Shown here: positions 7,543 through 17,499 of the stretch, piece by piece | How the letters are laid out: every line of letters starts with the position of its first letter | Position numbering within the stretch: position 1 is the stretch's first letter | NCBI GenBank assembly: GCA_964655065.1 | Contig: CAZZLC010000006.1 | Coordinates: 62,001 to 126,000 of the forward strand | DNA: 64,000 nt | Source of the DNA: DRPG01 sp964655065 | GTDB taxonomy: Bacteria; Myxococcota_A; UBA796; GCA-2862545 | Reading direction: 5' to 3' | The notes under the pieces: model-generated | Database searches by the model: none | Told to the model about the DNA's origin: nothing | The model's input: only the letters and a program-made list of their open reading frames with translations | Program-made: the position numbers and the translations under genes

Positions 7543-9933
7543 TCAGCGCGTGTGGAGGTGGCCGAGCACTCGTCCGGCCATGGCCATGCCGGAGAGCAGC
7601 GCCTCCTCGACGCCGCCGCCGAGCAGCCCATCGCCACAGACGCCGAGGGTCCCGTCAGCGGACAGGAGCGCGGACTCCCCGACGGGCTCCGTGACGCGGG
7701 CGTAGCGCCAGCGATGGGCGTTCGCGGCGACCACCTGGGCGGGCTCGAGCCCCACCCCTTCGCGCAGTGCCTCCAGGAGCAGGGGCACGACGTCATCGGG
7801 CTCGAGCTCGAGGTGCTCGGCCGACCAGGCGGGGGTCGCCTGGACGCTCCACGCGGGGAAGTCGGGCCGGCGGCCGGGCTTCGTGTGGTCGCGGGCGATG
7901 CGGGCCACGGGGCTTCCCTCCACGTCGGCCATGACGAAGTCGACGTCGGGTTCGCCCGCGAGCTGGACCATCAGCGTCCACGCAGGGCTCGCCCCCACCC
8001 CGTCGAGGGCCCGGGCGAGGGCGTCGTCGGGGAGCAGGGGAACCGCCTGGGGAGCGGGGACTGCGACGACGACGACGTCGAAGGGGCCCGCCGTGCCTTC
8101 TTCGGTCACCAACCGCCAGCCGTCCGGCTCCCGGCTCACCTCGCCGACCCGGGCCCCGAAGTGGACCTCGAGGTCGCGCTGCAGGTGCTTGAGGAGGTGG
8201 TTCGCGCCTGGCGAACCCACGAACTGGGGCCGGACGTCGGGATCGGGCTCGAACGTCCCTCCGCGCAGCGTGCCGAAGTTGCCGGTCCACCTCGCGATCA
8301 CGCCGCGGTCGCGCCAGGACCTGGCGTAGCGGCCCACTCGCTTGTCGGTGATGGTGAACGCCGGGGTGCCGTGATCGAACGTGGGACCGTCGGTGCGGCG
8401 GGTGGAGCAGCGTCCGCCGGCGCCCCGCCCCTTGTCGAACACCGTGACCGTGAGTCCGTGGTCCTGCAGCGTCCGCGCGCAGAGGGCGCCCGCAGGCCCG
8501 GCGCCGATGACGGCGACGCGGACGCGACCGAAGGGGGAGCGGTGGGTGTGCTGGGCGTAGCCCTCGACGTCCAGCCGTCGTGCGTGATGATCCAGGGGGC
8601 GCGGCCGCACCTTGCCGAGCACCGGGATCTCGGGGTCGAAGGGGCGATCGAACAGCCCCAGCCCCCACATCAGCCCGCCCACCGACGACGGGTCGCGCCC
8701 GTCGAGGCTGTAGCGGTTGTTGAGGTCGAAGAGGGTCTTGGCCGCCGCCTCGGGCGACGGCGTCCAGAGGGGAATCGCCTTGGCCCAGGTCATCCGCACG
8801 TTGTTGTGCAGCTCGCCGTGGCGGAGCAGGTGCATCTGGGCCGCGTCCCAGAGGTCGTCGCCGGACCGGGCGCGCTGCAGCGACTCCAGGTCCACGACGT
8901 CGCGGGGGTCGCGGGCGTGGTCGGCGAGGGTCTTGCGAGCCCAGCCGGGCAGCGCGTCGAGGGTCTCGTGGGCGCTGTGGTGTCGACACCAGTGGTGGGC
9001 GAGCTCGCGCCAGATCACGAGCTCGTCGAGGTACTTGTCGGCGCCAGGCCCCCCGACGGCCGCGGCCTCCCGGGCGAGTCGGGTCGGGGCGACCATGCCG
9101 AAGTGCAGGTAGGCCGACATGCGGGAGACCCCGTCCTTCAGGGCGTCGTTGCGCTGGCGGGCGTACCGACCGACGCGCTTCAGGAAGCCTCGCCAGCGGG
9201 CGTACCCCGCCTCCGAGCCGCCGCGGGTGTGGGGCACGGGCCCGATGCTGTGGTCGATCTCACAGGCGGCCACCAGCGCAGCACGATCGGCGGTGGCGAC
9301 GTCGACCGGCTCGAAGGGCAGCTCGATCGCGTCGGCACCTCTCCGAGTCGTGGCGACGATGTCGGGGTCCACCTCCTCCCACGGGAGCCCGAGTCGGGCG
9401 TCGAGCTCGTCGCGGATGGCGTCCCGGAACTTGAACGCGCGCGTGTGTCGGCCCTCGACGAGGCGTGCAGGCACCACGTTGGCGGTGTCGACCGCCCACA
9501 CGGCGGTGCGGGAGCCCTCGGCCAGCCGCTGGGTCCATCGCCGCAGCGGATCGATTGGCAGATCCTCCGTCACCACGAGGGCGGCGCGCTCGGTGAGCTC
9601 GGCGAGCCACCGGGAGCGGTGCCCGGGCCGTTCGACGTGGAGGCGGTAGGCGATGCCGCGCTCGGCGAGCTGTGTCGCGACGTCCCAGGCGGCCTCGAGC
9701 ACGAAGTGGTGGATGCGGTCGGATGCGAAGCGGTAGCGCTCGGTGAGCCCCTGCACCACGAGGAAGGGCACGTCGAGTTCCGCGGCCATCTGCAGCCCGG
9801 CGTCGAGGGCGGGGTTCTCGAAGCCCCGCAGCCCCACGCGCATCCAGTAGAGCACGAAGTCGCCCTCTCCCGGGGTGGCTGCGTTCATCGGTGTGACCCG
9901 CTCGGAGACGGGCGCGGACAGGCGGTTCGACAC
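7543..9933 (-). CDS. phr: class II CPD photolyase fused to a renalase-like FAD oxidoreductase (COG3380)
   Basis: One 796-residue frame holds two enzymes. Residues about 1-450 are a class II (eukaryote/archaea-type) cyclobutane-dimer photolyase: DKYLDELVIWRELAHHWCRH, DALPGWARKTLADHARDPRD, HGELHNNVRMTWAKAIPLW and LNNRYSLDGRDPSSVGGLMWG. From about residue 470 a second flavoprotein begins with the dinucleotide-binding VAVIGAGPAGALCARTL, then VTVFDKGRGAGGRCSTRR, and ends with the FAD-closing CGDGLLGGGVEEALLSGMAMAG, matching NAD/FAD-dependent oxidoreductases of COG3380. The GTG at 9933 has GGAGG five bases before it; an ATG at 9888 is the alternative. No stop or frameshift lies between the halves. 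A link between dimer repair and flavin reduction is inferred from the fusion. Confidence 0.92.
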   Translation of the reverse strand: MSNRLSAPVSERVTPMNAATPGEGDFVLYWMRVGLRGFENPALDAGLQMAAELDVPFLVVQGLTERYRFASDRIHHFVLEAAWDVATQLAERGIAYRLHVERPGHRSRWLAELTERAALVVTEDLPIDPLRRWTQRLAEGSRTAVWAVDTANVVPARLVEGRHTRAFKFRDAIRDELDARLGLPWEEVDPDIVATTRRGADAIELPFEPVDVATADRAALVAACEIDHSIGPVPHTRGGSEAGYARWRGFLKRVGRYARQRNDALKDGVSRMSAYLHFGMVAPTRLAREAAAVGGPGADKYLDELVIWRELAHHWCRHHSAHETLDALPGWARKTLADHARDPRDVVDLESLQRARSGDDLWDAAQMHLLRHGELHNNVRMTWAKAIPLWTPSPEAAAKTLFDLNNRYSLDGRDPSSVGGLMWGLGLFDRPFDPEIPVLGKVRPRPLDHHARRLDVEGYAQHTHRSPFGRVRVAVIGAGPAGALCARTLQDHGLTVTVFDKGRGAGGRCSTRRTDGPTFDHGTPAFTITDKRVGRYARSWRDRGVIARWTGNFGTLRGGTFEPDPDVRPQFVGSPGANHLLKHLQRDLEVHFGARVGEVSREPDGWRLVTEEGTAGPFDVVVVAVPAPQAVPLLPDDALARALDGVGASPAWTLMVQLAGEPDVDFVMADVEGSPVARIARDHTKPGRRPDFPAWSVQATPAWSAEHLELEPDDVVPLLLEALREGVGLEPAQVVAANAHRWRYARVTEPVGESALLSADGTLGVCGDGLLGGGVEEALLSGMAMAGRVLGHLHTR

Positions 9934-9995
9934 GGTCACCTCCAGACGGGAGGGCGTATCGATTGGATTCTCGCGCGAGCGAAGCGAGCGGCCGA

Positions 9996-10601
9996 TCAGC
10001 GCTCGTAGACGTAGATGGAGCGCTGTCCGCTCTCGTCGACCGTCACGGGCGTCCACCCCACGAGGGGGTGCTGGTAGCTCACGACGCGCGCGCCAGGACG
10101 CACCCGCTCCCGAAGTCCGCTGGCGAAGCGGTCCGTGCCCACGGAGTAGGCGGTGCCCCAGACGTAGACGGCGTCGAAGTCGGAGAGGTCGGCGCGGTAG
10201 AGGTCGCCGAGCCGGACGTGCGCGTTCGGCACGAAGCAGGTCCGCAACCAGCTCACCAGCACCATGAACGGCGCGGCTTCGATCCCCGTGCAGTCCGCAC
10301 CGGTCTCGCGGGCGACGTGCAGCAGCACCCGGCCGTCGCCAGAGCCGAGGTCGACCAGCCGCTCGTGCTCGACGAGCTCGAGATGCCGCACGATGCGCGC
10401 GAGGTCGCCGGGAGGGGTCGGTTGCCAGGGACCGTGGGTCCACGACAGCACGAGCATCGGCCCGCCGAGGATCGCGACCGCGATCTGCCAGGGCACCGCC
10501 ACGGCCGCGGGGAGGAACCACGACGGGGTGAGGGCAATCCCGAGCAGCGTGACGGTGAGCAGCAGGTCGCGCCGACGGATGGTCGCGACGGGCGGCGTCA
10601 C
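9996..10601 (-). CDS. membrane-anchored SAM methyltransferase, FAM173/ATPSCKMT-like
   Basis: A 201-residue protein with an N-terminal membrane anchor (two hydrophobic stretches, about residues 12-30 and 35-54) followed by a class I methyltransferase core. Motif I is LVDLGSGDGRVLLHVA; then come the acidic CTGIEAAPFMVLVSWLR and the LGDLYRADLSDFDAVYVWG strand. The order anchor-LVDLGSGDGR-GDLY matches the FAM173 family, whose mitochondrial members methylate lysines of ATP synthase c subunit and adenine nucleotide translocase. The bacterial substrate is unknown. It starts at a GTG that overlaps the upstream gene's TGA (GTGA), so it is translationally coupled to the M15 lipoprotein. Confidence 0.8.
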   Translation of the reverse strand: MTPPVATIRRRDLLLTVTLLGIALTPSWFLPAAVAVPWQIAVAILGGPMLVLSWTHGPWQPTPPGDLARIVRHLELVEHERLVDLGSGDGRVLLHVARETGADCTGIEAAPFMVLVSWLRTCFVPNAHVRLGDLYRADLSDFDAVYVWGTAYSVGTDRFASGLRERVRPGARVVSYQHPLVGWTPVTVDESGQRSIYVYER

Positions 10602-11566
10602 AGCGTGAAGCTGCGGATGACCTCGCGTCCGACCTCGACCTCGACCTCGACCGCGTCGGCGGGCGGCACGTAGGTGGTGGAGGTCTGCTCGTCGACGACG
10701 TAGCCACCGGCGTCATAGGCGGTCCACTCCCGCAGGGGCTCTCCCTCGTCCCAGCCGACCGCGGGGGCGGAGAGGACGAAGCCGCCTGCCCCGTCGTCGA
10801 CCATCTCGACGTAGGCGTCGGTCGCGGGCCGGAGGGCGCGCACGCTCGCGATGTCGAGAGGCACGTCGCCGCCCACCCCCTCGAACTCGGTGCCGTAGAA
10901 GGCTTCGTCGAGCGTGTCGAGGCGCCAGTCGCAGTGCCGGTGCGTCACGTAGACGCCGACGTAGCTCGCCCCGTTGCGCCGGCAGGCGGCCTCGAGCTCG
11001 TCGAGGTCGCCGCTCGCCGGTCGCATGTCGAAGGCGTCGCCGTACTGGTGCCGGGAATAGGTCGCCGAACCCGGAATGCCCGCGTTGTAGCCCGGACTGC
11101 GGTAGCCGCTGTTCACCCGGAGCGCCCCGAGCTCGTCTCGCAGCGCCTGGAGTCGCTCGACAGCGTGCACCTGGACCACCGCGAACTGTCCCTTCGAGGA
11201 CTGGGCGAGCTCGCCGAGGGCGAAGTTGGGCGCCACCAGCCGGTCCTTGTCGGCCCGCAGCAGGTCGAGATACCGCGCCGGCGCCGAGTACTGGATCGAG
11301 TCGTTGAGCGGGTCGGGGTAGTCGTAGTCCGAATCGGAGATCGTAGACGCCTCGTCGAGCCGGAAGCAGGCGTCGCCATCGCCGTCGGCGCCCGGGAAGC
11401 ACGCCTCGACCTGGCAGGCCGCGCTGCACCCGTCACCGCTGCTCCCGTTTCCGTCGTCGCAGATCTCGCCGGCTTCGATCTCCCCGTTGCCGCAGAACTC
11501 TCGCTCGCAGCCCGTGACCGCGACTGCCAGCAGCACGACGCTGCAGCCCCACGTAAACCGTCCCAT
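10598..11566 (-). CDS. lipoprotein with Cys-rich myxobacterial repeat and M15-type peptidase domain
   Basis: A 322-residue lipoprotein: the signal peptide MGRFTWGCSVVLLAVAVTGC ends in a lipobox. Directly after it is one DUF4215-type Cys-rich repeat (CGNGEIEAGEICDDGN ... GDGCSAACQVE), common on myxobacterial surface proteins. The body contains a D-Ala-D-Ala carboxypeptidase-like M15 domain with zinc-ligand motifs SRHQYGDAFDM and HCDW, preceded by LRVNSGYRSPGYN. The C-terminal 100 residues are beta-rich and Val/Glu-rich. It probably trims peptidoglycan in the periplasm or at the surface. First gene of a minus-strand series, divergent from acnA. Confidence 0.87.
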   Translation of the reverse strand: MGRFTWGCSVVLLAVAVTGCEREFCGNGEIEAGEICDDGNGSSGDGCSAACQVEACFPGADGDGDACFRLDEASTISDSDYDYPDPLNDSIQYSAPARYLDLLRADKDRLVAPNFALGELAQSSKGQFAVVQVHAVERLQALRDELGALRVNSGYRSPGYNAGIPGSATYSRHQYGDAFDMRPASGDLDELEAACRRNGASYVGVYVTHRHCDWRLDTLDEAFYGTEFEGVGGDVPLDIASVRALRPATDAYVEMVDDGAGGFVLSAPAVGWDEGEPLREWTAYDAGGYVVDEQTSTTYVPPADAVEVEVEVGREVIRSFTL

Positions 11567-11729
11567 CTCGCTCTCCTCACCCAGGGGCTCGAAATCGAGC
11601 CCGGGCCCAATCTACCGCGTCCGATCGCCATCAGGGTCCACGATGGCCGCCATCGGGGCTTTGGAATCGAACATGCCGAGGGGGCCAGATACAGAACCCC
11701 CGACGCTTTCTACGAGCACTGGAGGTCTC
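11567..11729. promoter_or_regulatory. divergent intergenic region between the M15 lipoprotein and acnA
   Basis: These 163 nt separate two divergent starts, so both promoters should lie here. GGAGG sits four bases before the acnA ATG. I see no convincing -35/-10 pair or operator. Confidence 0.4.
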
Positions 11730-14474
<2,745 letters not shown>

Positions 14475-14494
14475 CCTCGGGGGCCCACGGAGGT

Positions 14495-14532
14495 CGTGCG
14501 CGAGTTCACGACCACCGTGACCTTCGCGCACG
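14495..14532 (+). terminator. nested inverted repeat 3' of acnA, putative terminator or RNA structure
   Basis: A perfect 9-bp outer stem (CGTGCGCGA at 14495-14503 pairs with TCGCGCACG at 14524-14532) encloses a perfect 5-bp inner stem (TCACG at 14506-14510 with CGTGA at 14516-14520) and a 5-nt loop ACCAC. It begins 21 nt after the acnA stop. There is no following T-run, so it may be a factor-assisted terminator or an mRNA-stability element rather than a classic intrinsic terminator. Confidence 0.55.
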
Positions 14533-14605
14533 CGTAGTGCACCCCCGACGTCCAGGATCCCGGTACGCGAGTGCTTCTCGCCAAAAAGCCAAGTTCACGT
14601 GGTGA

Positions 14606-14611
14606 TAGACT
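14606..14611 (+). promoter_or_regulatory. candidate -10 box for the transmembrane Ser/Thr kinase
   Basis: TAGACT lies nine bases before the ATG at 14621, and no Shine-Dalgarno intervenes. If used, the transcript would start almost at the ATG (leaderless). No clear -35 hexamer is seen. Confidence 0.3.
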
Positions 14612-14620
14612 GATCCGGCG

Positions 14621-16366
14621 ATGCGCTCCTCCTCTGACCTGACCATCCGAACGCCGCATCCGGCCAGCCGTGCGGCGCCCAGCATCGGTCGCGGACGCTA
14701 TGCTCTCGTGGCAAAGATCGCCGAGGGGGGCATGGCCGCCGTGTACCGGGCGTGGGACGCCCAGGTCGGGGCTTGGCGTGCGATCAAGGTGCTGCTGCCG
14801 GAATACGCGAACCGGCCGACGTTGCGGGGGCGGTTCGAGCGTGAGGCAGCCACGATGGCACGGCTGTCGTCACCGCACATCATCCGGGTGTTCGACGTCG
14901 TCGGGGACGAGGCACTCCCCTTCATGGTCATGGAGCTTGCCGAGGGCGGAACGCTCGTCGGCTGGCTGGACGCCTACGGGCGCATGCCGGCGTCGCTCGC
15001 CTGTGACGTCGTCGAGCAGGTGGCTTCCGGACTCGCCGTGGCCCACCGGCACGGGGTCGTCCACCGCGATGTGAAGCCCCACAACGTGCTCATCACCCTC
15101 GATGGGCTCTGCAAGCTCACCGACTTCGGCATCGCGCAGGTCCGGGTGAGCGATCGCGCGGCGGAGATGACCCGCACCGGGTCGACGATGGGCACCATCG
15201 GCTACATGGCGCCCGAGCAGCGAGCCGACGCCAAGACGGTCGACCACCGCGCCGACGTCTACGGGCTCGGGGCGGTCCTGTTCAAGCTCATCACCGGCAC
15301 GATCATGAGCGACCTCTTCCTCGTCGAGCACGAGCCGGAGCTCCTCGACGACATCCCCGAGGTCCTCCACGAGATCGTGGTGCGCGCCTGCTACCACGAT
15401 CGCGAGCGCCGGTTCCCGACCGCCGAGGCGTTCATCGAGACGCTGCGGCAGGTGCAGGCGTTCCTTCCCACCGACCCCAGGGACACGCCGCCTCTGGTCA
15501 TCCCGGCGACCGACACCCCGACGGAGGCGGGCCAGCGCCCGTTCCCCGAGATCGCGGTGCTGCTCGACGCGCAGACACCGATCTCCGCCGACTCCCTCGC
15601 GCCCACCCGACCGGCCCGCGACGTACCCAGGGGAGGCCTCGTCACCGACGAGGTCACCGAGCTCCGACGGCCCGAGGAGGCCCGGGGCACGCGGTACACG
15701 ATGCCGGTCCAGCATCCCGCCGCGAACGAGCCCTTGTACGCCTCCATTCCGCCCGCCCCCGGGGCGACCGGTGACCCCGAGATCGGCATCACGTCGGGTA
15801 GCTACGCTCTCGGCTCTCTCCCGCCCGCACCATCGGACGCCGGGGCCCCTCCCGCCATCGTCGAGTTCGACGACGACGCGTCGTTCGAGGCCAGGGAGGC
15901 GGCCGTCCAGCGCTGGTCCATGGTGCTGGGAGGCATCTCGTTGTTCGCGTTGCTCGTGATGGCGAGCAGTGGGTTGTTGGTTCACCGAGCCGTGGAGGCC
16001 TCGTTCGTGGCCCGAGACGCCTTCTACGACACCCTCGTCGACGAGCGTGCGATCCTCGAGGACCTCCGACAGGCGGGGCTCGACGCGAGAGCCCTGGAGC
16101 GGCTCCGGGGGCAGTACCACGCGTTCGAGGACGCGACGGCCGAGCCCGACCGGATTCAGCGTGCCACGGCGTACGTGCGGGAGCTGCGTTCCCAGGCGCG
16201 TCCGGTGCTCGAGGAGACGGCTCCGTACGGGCTGGTGCGAGCCCGCGCCACCGCCATCGAGACCGCCTACGGGCGGGCGGCGAGGGCACACAACGGCGCC
16301 CTGCAGGCGACACGGACCATGCCGGGCCGCATCGCGGTGAAGATCGGACTCGTCCAGCCGCCGTAG
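14621..16366 (+). CDS. transmembrane Ser/Thr protein kinase
   Basis: A 581-residue PknB-like kinase. The kinase domain spans about residues 22-285: glycine loop IAEGGMAAVY, the ATP lysine in WRAIKVLL, catalytic HRDVKPHNVL (about 147), DFGIAQ and GTIGYMAPEQ. A 150-residue Pro/Thr-rich linker leads to one membrane helix (about 435-455, WSMVLGGISLFALLVM), then a helical, charged extracytoplasmic region of about 120 residues likely to be a sensor or dimer coiled coil. No PASTA or WD repeats are present. The ATG at 14621 lacks a Shine-Dalgarno site. Its TAG directly abuts the stop of the convergent crotonase. Confidence 0.93.
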   Translation: MRSSSDLTIRTPHPASRAAPSIGRGRYALVAKIAEGGMAAVYRAWDAQVGAWRAIKVLLPEYANRPTLRGRFEREAATMARLSSPHIIRVFDVVGDEALPFMVMELAEGGTLVGWLDAYGRMPASLACDVVEQVASGLAVAHRHGVVHRDVKPHNVLITLDGLCKLTDFGIAQVRVSDRAAEMTRTGSTMGTIGYMAPEQRADAKTVDHRADVYGLGAVLFKLITGTIMSDLFLVEHEPELLDDIPEVLHEIVVRACYHDRERRFPTAEAFIETLRQVQAFLPTDPRDTPPLVIPATDTPTEAGQRPFPEIAVLLDAQTPISADSLAPTRPARDVPRGGLVTDEVTELRRPEEARGTRYTMPVQHPAANEPLYASIPPAPGATGDPEIGITSGSYALGSLPPAPSDAGAPPAIVEFDDDASFEAREAAVQRWSMVLGGISLFALLVMASSGLLVHRAVEASFVARDAFYDTLVDERAILEDLRQAGLDARALERLRGQYHAFEDATAEPDRIQRATAYVRELRSQARPVLEETAPYGLVRARATAIETAYGRAARAHNGALQATRTMPGRIAVKIGLVQPP

Positions 16367-17143
16367 TCACTCCTCGTCGTCGAAGGCGCCGTGGCGACCA
16401 GCACCTGCCGCGAACCGAGCCGCTCCGGCCAGACCCTCGGCGAACAGGGCCGGCAGGCCCCGCTCGAACTCCGCGACCAGCGAATCGGGCAGCGGCTGGT
16501 CGAAGGCGTGATGCGCGCTGTATCGGTCGGCCCGGAGACAGGCCTGGGGGAAGCGGGCGATCGAGTGAGCGAGCGCTTCGGCGGCCTCGCGGGCTCGCCC
16601 GTCGTCGACCACCCGGTTGGCCAGGCCCATGGTCAACGCCTCGTCAGCGCCGACGGGGCGCCCGGTCAGGATCAGATCCAGGGCCCGGGACAGGCCGATG
16701 GTCCGCGGTAGGCGGACCGTCCCCCCGTCGATCAGGGGAACGCCCCACCGGCGGCAGAACACCCCCAGTACGGCGCTCTGCTCGACGACGCGCAGGTCGC
16801 ACCAGAGGGCGAGCTCGAGTCCACCCGCGACCGCATGGCCGCTGATCGCGGCGATCACGGGCTTGTCGAGGATGCGCCGGCTCGGCCCCAGAGGACCGGG
16901 ACCCTCGAGCGCGAGCCGGTTCCGGCGGTCGCGGTCTGCGGCGGCCCCGAGGTCGGCCCCGGCACAGAAGGTACCGCCGGCACCCCACAGCACCGCGACC
17001 TTGGCTTCGTCGTCGGCCTCGAACCCCTCGAAAGCGTCGAGCAGCGCCTCGGCGGTGGGGCGGTCCACGGCGTTGCGAACCTCGGGTCGATCGAGGACGA
17101 CCGTGGTCACCGGACCGTCTCTCTCGGTGCGGACGGATGGCAA
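16367..17143 (-). CDS. enoyl-CoA hydratase/isomerase (crotonase) family protein
   Basis: A 258-residue crotonase-fold protein. Oxyanion-hole segments are present: AGGTFCAGADLG and ISGHAVAGGLELALWCDLR. The substrate-loop region reads GVFCRRWGVPLIDGGTVRLP, a recurrent bacterial variant. By motif alignment with rat hydratase, Glu144 appears replaced (about Phe/Cys) and Glu164 is Asp in SRALDLILTG, so classic hydratase chemistry is doubtful; isomerase, hydrolase or other crotonase reactions are possible. The TTG at 17143 is chosen for its GGAG and because it gives the usual length. Divergent from the PCD gene, with only 38 nt between starts. Confidence 0.85.
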   Translation of the reverse strand: MPSVRTERDGPVTTVVLDRPEVRNAVDRPTAEALLDAFEGFEADDEAKVAVLWGAGGTFCAGADLGAAADRDRRNRLALEGPGPLGPSRRILDKPVIAAISGHAVAGGLELALWCDLRVVEQSAVLGVFCRRWGVPLIDGGTVRLPRTIGLSRALDLILTGRPVGADEALTMGLANRVVDDGRAREAAEALAHSIARFPQACLRADRYSAHHAFDQPLPDSLVAEFERGLPALFAEGLAGAARFAAGAGRHGAFDDEE

Positions 17144-17181
17144 GCGAGACTCCGTGGCATACGGCCCTGGCGGGAGGTTTC

Positions 17182-17481
17182 GTGGAACTGCGCCGCATGA
17201 CCGACGAGGAGATCGCGCTCGCCCTGAACGCACTCCCCGACTGGACCCACCGGGACGGGAAGCTGCATCGTACCGTACGTCTGCCGAGCTTTCCCGACGC
17301 GGTGGCCTTCGTGACACGCGTGGCCTTCGAGGCCGAGCGACTGGATCACCACCCCGAGTGGTCGAACGTCTACGACACCGTGCGCATCGCACTCGTGACC
17401 CACGACGTGTCCGGCATCTCCGAACGCGACGTCGCACTGGCCACCGCGATCGACGCGATCCTGAACCGCGCCGACCGCTGA
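17182..17481 (+). CDS. pterin-4a-carbinolamine dehydratase (PCD/DCoH)
   Basis: A 99-residue protein with the PCD signature DHHPEWSNVYDTVRIALVTHD: the two His, the Pro and the later His-Asp match the active-site pattern. It recycles tetrahydropterin cofactor made by aromatic amino acid hydroxylases; in bacteria lacking these it may serve molybdopterin or other pterin metabolism, and a molybdoenzyme gene lies 1.8 kb away. Start GTG at 17182 has GGGAGG five bases before it; an ATG at 17137 would overlap the divergent crotonase start. Length is normal for the family. Confidence 0.92.
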   Translation: MELRRMTDEEIALALNALPDWTHRDGKLHRTVRLPSFPDAVAFVTRVAFEAERLDHHPEWSNVYDTVRIALVTHDVSGISERDVALATAIDAILNRADR

Positions 17482-17499
17482 TCGCGAGACGCGCCCCGA

